NCBI GenBank assembly: GCA_965223815.1
Contig: OZ245019.1
Location: forward strand, 3,472,001-3,536,000
DNA length: 64,000 nt
Reading direction: 5' to 3'
DNA from: HKST-UBA178 sp965223815
GTDB lineage: Bacteria; Pseudomonadota; Gammaproteobacteria; Chromatiales; Chromatiaceae
Shown here: one piece after another, positions 1-8,854 of the stretch
Layout of the letters: the number at the start of each line of letters is the position of its first letter
How positions within the stretch are numbered: position 1 is the stretch's first letter
Program-made: the position numbers and the translations under genes
The notes under the pieces: model-generated
The model's input: the letters and a program-made list of their open reading frames with translations, nothing else
Database searches by the model: none
Told to the model about the DNA's origin: nothing

Positions 1-141
1 TCGGTTCGGTTCCGTGATTGGAATACCGAACCGAAAGTCGATCCCGGCCAGTTTGCTTTTTCTGCGCCAAGCGATGCTAGAAAACTCGAGATGATTCCGG
101 TCGACGAATTGGGTGAGCCTAATCTGGAGGAGCTTAAGTGA
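1..141 (+). CDS. C-terminal end of a DUF2092-like periplasmic protein (partial)
   Basis: An open frame runs from the first base to a TGA at 139-141 and ends in LGEPNLEELK. The segment RFRDWNTEPKVDPGQFAF followed by a short polar tail resembles the C-terminus of DUF2092 proteins, predicted exported proteins that often have a small secreted partner. Only about 46 residues are visible, so no catalytic or binding residue can be assessed. The stop overlaps the ATG of the next gene (GTGATG), which suggests translational coupling. The family call rests on remembered C-terminal sequence and is moderate; the coding call is firmer because of the coupled downstream gene. Confidence 0.6.
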   Translation, partial: SVRFRDWNTEPKVDPGQFAFSAPSDARKLEMIPVDELGEPNLEELK

Positions 142-461
142 TGAAAAATGGCATGAAGATTCGGACACTGATCGTCGCCGCTTGCATGATGGTTACAGGT
201 GTTGTAATAGATGGCTGGCTCCATAGCGGTGTAATTATCAACGATAGCTTCGCTCGGCTTGGCAGGCCTGCGACACCGGCAAGCGTTGCTGGTGTCGCCC
301 GTCGCACCACGAGACGCACTATTCGCCGCACCACTGTCTACGCGGCGACATTACCGAGAGGTTGCACGACAGTTGTTATCGAAGGCACCTCTCTGCACCA
401 GTGCGGCGGCACTTATTATCAAGCATATGGTACCCAGTACGTAGTCGTGAACGTCAACTGA
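141..461 (+). CDS. Small secreted protein, partner of the DUF2092-like gene
   Basis: A 106-residue protein starting MKNGMKIRTLIVAACMM. Residues about 7-24 are hydrophobic and look like a signal peptide or anchor. The middle (ARRTTRRTIRRTTVYAATLP) is very rich in Arg and Thr, and the C-terminal part contains two Cys (RGCTTVV and HQCGGTYYQ) followed by a Tyr/Val-rich beta-like segment. Small proteins of this type are found beside DUF2092 genes, but no biochemical role is known to me. A GTG directly upstream (138) is an alternative start; the ATG at 141 overlaps the preceding stop. A clear intrinsic terminator follows 27 bases after the stop, so these two genes probably end a transcription unit. 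Confidence 0.65.
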   Translation: MKNGMKIRTLIVAACMMVTGVVIDGWLHSGVIINDSFARLGRPATPASVAGVARRTTRRTIRRTTVYAATLPRGCTTVVIEGTSLHQCGGTYYQAYGTQYVVVNVN

Positions 462-487
462 GCTAAAAACCAAAACCTACAACCCAG

Positions 488-519
488 CCCCGCCTCGGTT
501 AAGCCCGGCGGGGTTTTTT
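488..519 (+). terminator. Rho-independent terminator
   Basis: A perfect 7-bp GC stem (CCCCGCC at 488-494 with GGCGGGG at 507-513), a 12-nt loop and a run of six T. It lies 27 bases past the stop of the small secreted gene. Confidence 0.9.
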
Positions 520-676
520 ATAGTTTGCCAGCAAAAAGATTTTTCCGGTTTCCGGCATCTCCGGTCCAAACAGCCAACCATTGTTGCCTCTCGGCGTCGG
601 AGAAACCAACACTGCCAGATTGTCAGCCATAGCCTGGGCTACAATTCTCGGAATCAGGCGGTGATATCTTTTATTA

Positions 677-701
677 TATCATAGCTTTATATGATAAAGC
701 T
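677..701. promoter_or_regulatory. Overlapping palindromes upstream of the MFS gene
   Basis: Two overlapping inverted repeats lie in a very AT-rich stretch about 100 bases before the MFS start: TATCATA (677-683) with TATGATA (690-696), and a perfect 8-bp AGCTTTAT (683-690) with ATAAAGCT (694-701). The geometry fits an operator for a dimeric regulator beside an AT-rich promoter. No specific regulator can be named and no regulator gene is adjacent. Confidence 0.35.
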
Positions 702-801
702 TATAGCGATTATAGAGATTGTTATCGCGCTGGGGCTGAATGGCACCACAGCGCTTTTTGGCCTATGCTGCCAGTTCGAGACCCACGGATGCTTTTAGCC
801 G

Positions 802-2052
802 ATGACGATCACTATTCTTATCCTTCTGAGTGGAATGGGGCTTCTACTCATGGGCGTAGGCCTGCTCGGCACCCTTCTCGGCGTACGGGCGACTATCGAG
901 TCATTCTCCAACATTGAAATAGGGTTAGTGATGGCCGGGTACTATGCGGGCTACATCGCCGGCACACTCCTGATCCCACGCATGATCCAAAACGTCGGCC
1001 ATATTCGCACATTCGCGGCCCTGGCTGCCGTCGCTGCAGCGACTTGCCTGCTATTCAGCCTTGCGATAAATCCATGGATATGGTTTGTGCTGAGAGCAGT
1101 GAGCGGATTGTGTGTAGTTGGTATCTACTTGGTAGTAGAAAGTTGGCTGAACGAACAGAGTGTAGGGCCCGCGCGCGGGCGTATCTTTTCACTCTACATG
1201 ATGAGCACATTGATCGCCCTCGGATCTGGCCAGTTTCTGCTCGTGGCTGGGGATTCCTCTGGCATACAGCTATTCTCCATTGCAGCGGTTTTTATCACAC
1301 TAGGTGTCGTACCCATTGCGGTGAATAGAGTTACCGAACCGAGGATAGAGAAGACAGTGCCTGTGAGGCTTTCCCAGCTCATAACAATATCGCCGCTCGG
1401 TGTGATAGGAGTCCTGAGCGCTGGGGTATTGAGCGGCTTGTTTTGGGGTATGACCCCTGTCTTCGGTCAACGATTTGGGTTGGAGGAGGGGCAGATCGCT
1501 CTATTAATGAGCGCAACTATTTTGGGCGGCGCAACACTTAATTGGCCCATAGGTCATCTATCAGACTTGGCAGATCGCCGTGTGGTGTTGATTCTGTCCA
1601 GCCTAGCCACGGCTTTAACAGCCGCAGCCGCGGCATTTATAGTAGCTGTAGGGTATTCGGGACTCATTCTGTCCGCCTTTGTGTACGGAGGTCTCATGTT
1701 TTCTCTTTACGGCATTAGCGTAGCCCACACAAATGACCACCTGGAGCAGGGTCAGGCGCTCGAAGCAACTCGAGGTCTGCTCTTTGTCTTTGGCTTTGGA
1801 GCACTCTGCGGTCCGCTCCTGGGAGGCATTGCCATGGAGAGCGCCGGACCCGTCGGGCTTCCCGCTGTATCGGCTGCAACCGCAGTCGCTTTGGCGCTTT
1901 ATGGACTTTACCGGGTGACGCAGCGGCCATCGACTCCGCTCGCAGATCAGACCAAGTTTATCCCCATGGTACGCACTTCACCTGTCAGCTTGGAGATGCA
2001 TCCATATGCAGATCCGGAGCCTGAGTTTGATTTGACCCGCGGCCCCGAATAG
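802..2052 (+). CDS. MFS transporter, YcaD-like
   Basis: A 416-residue, strongly hydrophobic protein with about twelve predicted membrane segments, matching the usual length of major facilitator superfamily carriers. N-terminal half: GLVMAGYYAGYIAGTLLIP and the loop RAVSGLCVVGIYLVVESWLN are typical of the YcaD-like subgroup. The loop GHLSDLADRR in the second half is the repeated MFS motif A (G-x-x-x-D-x-x-x-R-R). Function: secondary transport across the inner membrane; the substrate cannot be read from sequence. It stands alone, with AT-rich palindromes upstream and a hairpin (2066-2087) without a T-tract downstream. The start ATG at 802 is the only one that keeps the whole first membrane helix. 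Confidence 0.85.
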   Translation: MTITILILLSGMGLLLMGVGLLGTLLGVRATIESFSNIEIGLVMAGYYAGYIAGTLLIPRMIQNVGHIRTFAALAAVAAATCLLFSLAINPWIWFVLRAVSGLCVVGIYLVVESWLNEQSVGPARGRIFSLYMMSTLIALGSGQFLLVAGDSSGIQLFSIAAVFITLGVVPIAVNRVTEPRIEKTVPVRLSQLITISPLGVIGVLSAGVLSGLFWGMTPVFGQRFGLEEGQIALLMSATILGGATLNWPIGHLSDLADRRVVLILSSLATALTAAAAAFIVAVGYSGLILSAFVYGGLMFSLYGISVAHTNDHLEQGQALEATRGLLFVFGFGALCGPLLGGIAMESAGPVGLPAVSAATAVALALYGLYRVTQRPSTPLADQTKFIPMVRTSPVSLEMHPYADPEPEFDLTRGPE

Positions 2053-2393
2053 CTGTTAGAGATGGCTTCCGACTATTTAGTCGGGAGTAGCTAGTATCGA
2101 CCAACTCAAGCTTCTAAGAATTTTTTTGCGATCCCCAGAATATATAAATCCACCGCATCCCAGCCGCACCTCAAGGTCTGAGTGCCACCCCATTGGGGTT
2201 CCAGATATTTCTTTGTTACAAGGAGTTACGTAGATGCGGACTAATGGATCGGACGCGCCCCCTGATCAAGACCTCACGAGCGGACGCAGCACTCTAACTT
2301 GTTTGACTGGCAATTCCGTCCCGATAATCGCTTAAGTCTGCGTTGTATCGGTCGATAGATCGCTCAACCCTAATAGCATAAGGCTTTTTCGAA
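2053..2393. other. Non-coding interval with a hairpin
   Basis: No gene is supported. A 9-bp hairpin (2066-2074 with 2079-2087, one G-T pair, 4-nt loop) follows the MFS stop. It has no adjacent T-tract, so a terminator role is uncertain. Confidence 0.5.
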
Positions 2394-2651
2394 ATGTCTT
2401 TATCGAATCTACGCCAGGCTTTTGCACTCATCGTGTTGTCTATTTTGCTACTGGGTGTTGGCTTCCCAGTCATTCTCTATCACCTGCTAGAAATCCCCGG
2501 TCAAGTATTCGCCTCTTTGGTGCTCTATTCACTGATCTCCGTTACTGCCGCATACGCTTTGATGCATCGTTTGCGAATCAAGCCCCTCCAGGATGGCATC
2601 GATTTAGTCCTTGAGCATATCGATGGCGATGAAGAACAGCAAAAAAAATGA
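2394..2651 (+). CDS. Membrane-anchor half of a split chemoreceptor
   Basis: An 85-residue protein with two predicted membrane helices (about residues 9-31 and 36-58), a very short loop between them, then a HAMP-like polar stretch (RIKPLQDGIDLVLEHIDGD) ending in EEQQKK. It lacks any signalling domain. Its last 29 bases overlap the start of the chemoreceptor gene in another frame, and the stop TGA follows directly after a run of eight A (2641-2648). With seven A the frame continues into the chemoreceptor, giving EEQQKNETGG. It is therefore most likely the N-terminal anchor of a single methyl-accepting chemotaxis protein, separated by a frameshift or joined by slippage on the A-tract. Confidence 0.7.
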   Translation: MSLSNLRQAFALIVLSILLLGVGFPVILYHLLEIPGQVFASLVLYSLISVTAAYALMHRLRIKPLQDGIDLVLEHIDGDEEQQKK

Positions 2652-4086
2652 AACCGGGGGCATCTCGAAGCAGGTTGTTGACGCACGCGGTAAGCTTCGT
2701 CACATTGAGTCATCCATCCGACGGCAATACGGCAGCAGTGTCAGCGCAGTGGAAAAGTGTGGAGATATAGCCATCGCCGGTGCCGAGGTCTCCTATGCAG
2801 CGGATATGCTGAAAAAGCGTATCGAGGGGCAAGTCTCGGATATCCAGGGCATAGCAGAATCAGCGACTCTGATCTCGCAAAACATCGAAGATGCTGTCTC
2901 CAACTCCAGTACCTTGAAAGAACTGTCGCGATTGACCCGCCGGGCAAGCTACATAGGCCAGGAAGACATAACCGAAGCCCGCGAGCAGATGCAGGAAACC
3001 AGCGCCCACGCTCAGCAAGCTGCCGATCAAATCGTTGAGCTGGAGAGTAGAGCTGAGCAGATATCCAGAATCACCAAAGTCATTGGGGAGATTGCTGATC
3101 AGACCAACCTGCTCGCGCTCAACGCTGCCATCGAGGCAGCACGGGCAGGGGAGCGGGGACGTGGCTTTGCCGTAGTGGCGGAAGAAGTTAGAAATCTGGC
3201 CACGCGGACCGCAACTTCCACTTCCGAAATTGGTAACATGGTAAAGCAGATAAATGACGAAACCGGCTGCGCGGCCAAGACAATGTGCCTGCTGGTAAAG
3301 GATGTCGATGCAAGCCATAACAAGACCGAAAAGGTAAATGACCAATTGGAAGAAATTCTCACCCACGCCCGTGAGGTAGAGCAGCGAGTCACGGCTGCAG
3401 CAGAACGCTCGGAACAGAACAGGAGCTACCAGGTAAGAATCACGGGTGCCGTGGAGAGCCTTAGCGAGAGCCTCGAGAATTCCGCCAAGGAGGTAGAGTC
3501 GGTCTCCAGTCAGTCTGTCTGTCTTTCGGAAATGTCAGAATCGATTTATGAACTATTCGGTCAGGCGGGCCTCCAAGGCGAGCACAAGACGGTATTCGAA
3601 GAAGTGATGCATTCCGTAGGGGCAATCGAAGCTTGTTTTAAGGATGCCATTGAAAGAAATGAGATTTCTGAGAACGATCTGTTCGATACCACATATCAAC
3701 CTATCGCCGGCTCGAATCCGCCGAAGTTTCATTCCAAGTTCGATGAGTTTACTGACAAGAATCTACCTTCGATTCAAGAACCGGTGCTGGATAGAAATAA
3801 ATTTATTGCATATGCCGGGGCGGTCGATCGCAACGGATATTTTCCCACGCACAATAAACGTTACTCCCAACCGCTAACCGGTGATTTTGAGAAAGACCTA
3901 ATAAACAACCGGACCAAGCGAATCTTCAATGACCGTACCGGGGCAAGATGTGGAAGCAGCACCAAGCCTTTTCTGCTACAAACTTACAAGCGGGATACCG
4001 GGGAAGTCATGCACGATCTCTCAATGCCGATCTTCGTTAGGGGGCGGCATTGGGGGGGATTCAGGGTTGGTTACAAATCCATATAG
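2623..4086 (+). CDS. Methyl-accepting chemotaxis protein, signalling part with C-terminal sensor domain
   Basis: Relays a sensory signal to the CheA/CheW array. The conserved hairpin tip is clear (IADQTNLLALNAAIEAARAG followed by GRGFAVVAEEVRNLA, about residues 155-195), flanked by long coiled-coil helices. The C-terminal 140 residues form a separate domain (QEPVLDRN, YAGAVDRNGYFPTHN, QPFLLQTYKRD-like segment, MPIFVRGRHWGGFRVGY) that recurs at the C-terminus of some two-helix chemoreceptors and looks Cache-like. The product has no membrane segment of its own; the anchor is encoded by the overlapping upstream frame. ATG codons at 2623 and 2629 are both possible starts and neither has a good ribosome-binding site, which supports the idea that translation normally arrives by frame change at the A8 tract. 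Confidence 0.85.
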   Translation: MAMKNSKKNETGGISKQVVDARGKLRHIESSIRRQYGSSVSAVEKCGDIAIAGAEVSYAADMLKKRIEGQVSDIQGIAESATLISQNIEDAVSNSSTLKELSRLTRRASYIGQEDITEAREQMQETSAHAQQAADQIVELESRAEQISRITKVIGEIADQTNLLALNAAIEAARAGERGRGFAVVAEEVRNLATRTATSTSEIGNMVKQINDETGCAAKTMCLLVKDVDASHNKTEKVNDQLEEILTHAREVEQRVTAAAERSEQNRSYQVRITGAVESLSESLENSAKEVESVSSQSVCLSEMSESIYELFGQAGLQGEHKTVFEEVMHSVGAIEACFKDAIERNEISENDLFDTTYQPIAGSNPPKFHSKFDEFTDKNLPSIQEPVLDRNKFIAYAGAVDRNGYFPTHNKRYSQPLTGDFEKDLINNRTKRIFNDRTGARCGSSTKPFLLQTYKRDTGEVMHDLSMPIFVRGRHWGGFRVGYKSI

Positions 4087-4816
4087 CTGCGGTACCCGGC
4101 CCTGCCAGTAGAATAGCCTGAAACCAACCGCCGACAGTCCCAATGAGAGAGAGGCTGCCAGGAAGCTGGGGAGTTTCAGGTGGAGAGAGTACCTGGCGGC
4201 ACTCTGACGTTAAAAAGTACGAGTATAGCGACTACACGGCTTAGTTCGTGAACCCAGACCTCGAGGAACAGTAATCAATTCAGATCCATAGGCAGGGAGA
4301 GGTATAAAAAATCTGCCATGATGAATGCGGACTGTCAGTGTGGCGCCAGGGTAACCACCTTAATGGAACACCTTTACCTTATCCACTATCCCAACCCAGT
4401 CTTTCGGCATCCAGTTTACAATAGTGTTTCTTCAACCACACCGCCGAAGGTTGGAGAAGAGGAACCGGCTTCGTTAGGTTATTTTCACCCAATTGACTGC
4501 GGAATACAGCACAAATAGCTGGTAAACTATCAGGCCGTTTACCTGCTAATAACAATACTGTCAGATAGAATGCTTATTGCGCTTACCCCCTCCTCTTTTC
4601 AAAATGTATGCATTTTTCAGCGAATGAAGGGGGAGACACTGCTTTATCGGATGTCCAGAAAATGTCGAGCAAACAACGGTTATCCGACTGGTCCAAATTT
4701 AGTGGAACTTGTTCATCGCTCTATCTCCGGCGACAGCTCAGTAAGATACCAAAATGGTCTCCAAGATGGCCTGTTGGAATTAAAACAGCACGGCACTGGG
4801 CTTAATAGGTAAGGCT
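4087..4816. other. 730-bp interval without a supported gene
   Basis: Short open frames exist (for example 4318-4518 and 4608-4805 on the plus strand), but none has recognisable protein features or a good ribosome-binding site. A 9-bp inverted repeat (4154-4162 with 4192-4200, one G-T pair) could form a hairpin. Confidence 0.5.
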
Positions 4817-7060
4817 ATGGGTGTAATAAAACAGCAATGGGAACAACTTTCCTTGAGTCGACAGGAATTTGGAGCAGTATTCGAGATTTTTCCCAACATG
4901 ATTTTCGTCAAGGAAGCGCAACACCTACGCTTCGTGCATTTGAACCGGGCGGGCGAAAACCTGTTGGGAAAGTCTCGCGATGAAATAATCGGTCGCACTG
5001 ACTATGATTTGTACCCAAAAGATAAGGCCGCCACCTCAATCGCTAAAGACCGCCAGATCCTTGAGTCTGGAGTACCGGAGTATACTGGAAAAGAAACTAT
5101 CGAGACCCCGCAGGGTACCCGCATTCTTCGAACCTTTAAAACCTGTATATATGATGAAAATCGATGCCCTAAATATCTTCTGGGTATCTCCGAAGACACC
5201 ACAGAACGCAAAAGGTCGGAATCATTTACAAAAAGAAAATCTGTGATTCTCGAAATGATCGCAAGAGGGGAACCAGCGTCTAGTATCTATGATGCAATCG
5301 CCTTGATGTATGAAGAGCATCATCCGGGTATGCGATGCTCGATGCTGGAATTAGAGGGGGATATACTTTTACACGGTGGCGCACCAAGCCTGCCACAAGA
5401 GTACTGTGAAGCTGTACACGGACTGAAAATCGGCCCCAATATCGGGTCCTGCGGTACATCTACTTTCACAGGAGAACGTTGCCTTGTTGAGAATATCGAG
5501 ACGGACCCTAAATGGGCCAACATAAAGCATGTTGCCCTTCCTCATGGTTTGCGTTCCTGTTGGTCTGAACCCATAAAGGATTCGACTGAAAAAATACTGG
5601 GCGCATTTGGCATGTATTACGATTACCCAGCTTTGCCCAGTGACGAGGAATTACATGATTTGATGTCTGCGGCGAGACTCGCCGGCATAGTCATGGAACG
5701 GGATCAGGCTCAGAAGCGTATCCGGCAATTGGCCTATACCGATGACTTAACCGGACTTTCTAGTAGAGCCCACTTCTATCAATTCTTGGAAAATCTATTA
5801 GTTACATACGAGCGACACAATAGACGTTTTGGCCTGCTGTATATCGACTTGGATGACTTCAAGGATATCAACGACAGTCTCGGGCATGATGTTGGCGATT
5901 TACTCCTCAAGGAAATCGCGAAGCGATTGAAGTTGGCCAGCCGTGAAACAGATTTTGTCAGTCGTCTTAGTGGTGATGAGTTTTGTATTCTGGTTGACGA
6001 GGTCCCCGACGACTATTTGAGTGCAAATATCGCTCAGCGCTGTCTCGATACCGTATCTCAACCTATTGAGCTTTCCGGGAGAAAAGTCACCCCCTCTTGC
6101 AGCATAGGAATTGCACACTATCCTGATGATGGGGAAAATTCATCAGCCCTTTTAAAGGCTGCTGATACCTCCCTCTATGCTGCCAAGGAACGCGGGAAAA
6201 ATCGCTATGCATTACACAAACCCGAACTCACTCTCAAAGCAGAATACCGATTTCAGTTTGAGCAATACTTGAGGGAAGCCATCGAGAAACAAGAACTATC
6301 CCTTGTCTATCAGCCTCAGGTTGACGCCAATACTGGTGAGATCATCGGACTCGAGGCATTACTGAGATGGAACCACCCAGTTCTGGGTGAGATTCCACCG
6401 ACTGAGTTTATTGCAACAGCCGAACGCATCGGGATGATAAAGCCTCTTACCGAATGGGTGTTGAACACAGCCTGCAACCAAGCTGTTGCTTGGTACCGAG
6501 CCGGTGCACCATGTCTTCGCATGGCTGTAAATATTTCCCCAAGTCACTTTCTCGATAAAGACATCATATCACTGATAAGACGTGTTCTTGATAATACTAA
6601 AATACCACCAGATAAATTGGAGTTAGAAATCACAGAGAGCTTTGTCCAGACTGATCGACAAAACCTCTCTATTCTTCGGGAACTGAAGGACTTGGGAATT
6701 CTATTGGCAATTGATGATTTTGGAACCGGCTATTCCTCTTTTGCTTCTCTCAAGCACCTTAAAGTCGATCACCTAAAACTGGACAAATACTTTATCGACG
6801 ACATGTTTTCCGATGAGCCCACTCTCGTCCTGATTAGATCGATGATCGATATAGGGCACAATCTGGGGCATGAAATTATTGCCGAAGGGATCGAGACATC
6901 GGAACAACTTTTTGCACTTAAGAAGCTCGGATGTGAGACAGCACAGGGATACCATATCAGTAAACCCCTTAGTGCAGCGGATATTGCGGAGATTTTGCAT
7001 AGTAACTTATTGATCGGACAATCCCAGGATTTACGCGGTGTTGATGAGTGTAAAAAATAG
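4817..7060 (+). CDS. PAS-GAF-GGDEF-EAL cyclic-di-GMP turnover protein
   Basis: A soluble 747-residue protein that makes or breaks cyclic di-GMP in response to cytoplasmic signals. Order: PAS (about 15-130, ending in LLGISEDTTERK), GAF (about 145-300), GGDEF (about 308-470) and EAL (about 490-735). The GGDEF signature is changed to RLSGDEF (residues 385-389), with an RETD inhibitory site five residues before it. The first Gly of GGDEF is a Ser, which may weaken cyclase activity. The EAL domain keeps EALLRW (513), NISPSHF, LEITES, IDDFGTGYSS, LKLDK, AEGIET and AQGYHISKP, so phosphodiesterase activity is likely. ATG at 4817 follows AGGTAAGGCT. It stands alone between non-coding DNA and a convergent transpeptidase gene. 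Confidence 0.9.
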   Translation: MGVIKQQWEQLSLSRQEFGAVFEIFPNMIFVKEAQHLRFVHLNRAGENLLGKSRDEIIGRTDYDLYPKDKAATSIAKDRQILESGVPEYTGKETIETPQGTRILRTFKTCIYDENRCPKYLLGISEDTTERKRSESFTKRKSVILEMIARGEPASSIYDAIALMYEEHHPGMRCSMLELEGDILLHGGAPSLPQEYCEAVHGLKIGPNIGSCGTSTFTGERCLVENIETDPKWANIKHVALPHGLRSCWSEPIKDSTEKILGAFGMYYDYPALPSDEELHDLMSAARLAGIVMERDQAQKRIRQLAYTDDLTGLSSRAHFYQFLENLLVTYERHNRRFGLLYIDLDDFKDINDSLGHDVGDLLLKEIAKRLKLASRETDFVSRLSGDEFCILVDEVPDDYLSANIAQRCLDTVSQPIELSGRKVTPSCSIGIAHYPDDGENSSALLKAADTSLYAAKERGKNRYALHKPELTLKAEYRFQFEQYLREAIEKQELSLVYQPQVDANTGEIIGLEALLRWNHPVLGEIPPTEFIATAERIGMIKPLTEWVLNTACNQAVAWYRAGAPCLRMAVNISPSHFLDKDIISLIRRVLDNTKIPPDKLELEITESFVQTDRQNLSILRELKDLGILLAIDDFGTGYSSFASLKHLKVDHLKLDKYFIDDMFSDEPTLVLIRSMIDIGHNLGHEIIAEGIETSEQLFALKKLGCETAQGYHISKPLSAADIAEILHSNLLIGQSQDLRGVDECKK

Positions 7061-7177
7061 AAGGCGAACAAGCCTGTTTTCTCTGACCTAAGCTGGGCTG
7101 TGAATTTCCATTCTGGGCTAAAATCATACTCGCCTCCTAATGGTGGTAAACAAACAGAAATACCGATCCTGGCCGTA

Positions 7178-8854
7178 TCATTTTGCAGCTGTATTTGCCA
7201 CCCCATTCTCATCTCGCTTGCGCAGCCTGAACGGCCCATCCAGCATTGCGAGCACGCTTGAGTCTCGTTTGTAGATATCTGGCCTAAAATGCACCTGGCT
7301 GCCAACACTGGGCACACGGGCCGTATTGTAGGCAATAAGTATCCGCATTGGGTGCTTTAGGTTTACCCGCGTAGTTTCCCCTGAAGCGATGACCTCGTCG
7401 ATTTGGGCACGATCCCAATTCTCCTGGCCGGACAGCAGCCGTTCGGCCAGATCAAGAGGATTTTGCACTCGAATACAACCGGAACTAAAGGTCCGCTTTG
7501 ACCGATTAAAAAGTTCCCGGTGATTGGTGTCGTGCAGGAATACGAAATGCGAATTAGGAAATAGAAATTTAACCTGCCCCAATGCGTTGTTAGGGTCGGC
7601 CGGTTGCCGCACAATGTATGGAAAACCTTTCAATTGCGCCCAATCCACTGACTTTGAATCCACTGGTTTTCCGTCCATTGTCAATAGTTGGTAACCCTTC
7701 TTGTCCAAGTATGCAGCATCTTTTTTTAGCGCGGGTATTACACTACGACGTAGGATTCCCGGGGGAATAGTCCAAGTGGGATTAAAGTCCAAATACTGGA
7801 CCTCACCTTTAAAAATCGGTGTTCTAGTAAACTCGCTTCCAACCTGAATCTTCTCACGCCAAATTTCTTCGTTGTTCTCGATCCAGTAGATCTCAAACCC
7901 GGCGATATCAACAAGCAGGAATTCATCGTACACTTCGTGTAGAATCCAACGTCCGCGCTCCAGGTTAACTCGAATTTGATTAATTCGATCCTGCACCGAC
8001 ACGTTGAGCACCGCCAGCGTCCCCGGGCCGACCACTCCATCCACATCTATTCCGTGTCTGTATTGAAAATTCTCAACCGCTGACTTTAGCTCATCATCAA
8101 AATAGTCAGGATTACCCGGCGGCCTGCTATCCTTCGAGAGATCACCAGTGACCAGCAGACGTTCGCGCACCATTGCAACGCGAGGATGAGTAGTTTCGGG
8201 CTTCAGTGAATCCCCCGTCGGTATCGGCTCCCAACCTCCGGCTGATAGAAATGCCCGGTAACGGGCTAAACCCTGTTTCAGCCAGACGTAGTGTAAATTT
8301 TTGGGTCGTGCCCAATCGAATGCTTCATCGATTCGAGATTCAGAAATATATTTGATCAAAAAGGACTTGGGATCACCCTCTTCATATATCCGTGCGAAAT
8401 TGATATCTGGATCCAACAGCTCAGGATCTGCCTTGCCGAAGTAAAGGTTGTAGATGGCACGCAGAAAAGACTCAGTCAACAGGATATCTAACTTCGCGGT
8501 CTGCTCGGAGTCCAGGGCCGAGACATCGGGTGCATTCAACTGTGCATTTATCGCTGCGAAACGATAATCCTCTGGAGTCAGGCCATCCTCCTCAAGGGCG
8601 TTGAGGGCGGTGCCTAGTCGAGCTATAGAGGAGTTGCTCCAGAGCTGTTCAAATCCTCTGGCCTCATACATCCTGCGAAGGATACTGGTGCCGTAGAGTG
8701 TCTCGCCAACCAGGGTCACCAAAGCCTGGGAACCATCTGCGCCCAGCATAGCGGCTATCTGCAACTCTACCGACCCTTTATCGGCTGTGGTTGAATGGAA
8801 TGGGACACATAGTAGAAAGAGTGCGAGGACTCTTGGAGATAGAGATGTTACCAA
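7178..8854 (-). CDS. L,D-transpeptidase, YcbB/LdtD type
   Basis: A 558-residue exported enzyme that forms 3-3 cross-links in peptidoglycan in the periplasm. An N-terminal hydrophobic segment (residues 6-24, VLALFLLCVPFHS) looks like a signal peptide. The middle contains the scaffold domain typical of the YcbB group and a peptidoglycan-binding-like segment (VENFQYRHGIDVDGVVGPGT). The YkuD catalytic domain follows (about 310-490), with NPTWTIPPGI, FLHDTN and the catalytic motif SSGCIRVQNP, Cys about residue 460. Length and order agree with the YcbB family. The gene converges on the PAS-GAF-GGDEF-EAL gene, leaving 117 bases between stops. No partner gene is adjacent. Confidence 0.9.
   Translation of the reverse strand: MVTSLSPRVLALFLLCVPFHSTTADKGSVELQIAAMLGADGSQALVTLVGETLYGTSILRRMYEARGFEQLWSNSSIARLGTALNALEEDGLTPEDYRFAAINAQLNAPDVSALDSEQTAKLDILLTESFLRAIYNLYFGKADPELLDPDINFARIYEEGDPKSFLIKYISESRIDEAFDWARPKNLHYVWLKQGLARYRAFLSAGGWEPIPTGDSLKPETTHPRVAMVRERLLVTGDLSKDSRPPGNPDYFDDELKSAVENFQYRHGIDVDGVVGPGTLAVLNVSVQDRINQIRVNLERGRWILHEVYDEFLLVDIAGFEIYWIENNEEIWREKIQVGSEFTRTPIFKGEVQYLDFNPTWTIPPGILRRSVIPALKKDAAYLDKKGYQLLTMDGKPVDSKSVDWAQLKGFPYIVRQPADPNNALGQVKFLFPNSHFVFLHDTNHRELFNRSKRTFSSGCIRVQNPLDLAERLLSGQENWDRAQIDEVIASGETTRVNLKHPMRILIAYNTARVPSVGSQVHFRPDIYKRDSSVLAMLDGPFRLRKRDENGVANTAAK

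Noticed and set aside
2066..2087. Hairpin after the MFS gene as an intrinsic terminator
   Set aside because: No T-tract follows, so it is listed only as a hairpin.
4318..4812. Small plus-strand frames between the chemoreceptor and the PAS-GAF-GGDEF-EAL gene
   Set aside because: No ribosome-binding site and no recognisable family; overlapping alternatives in several frames indicate chance.
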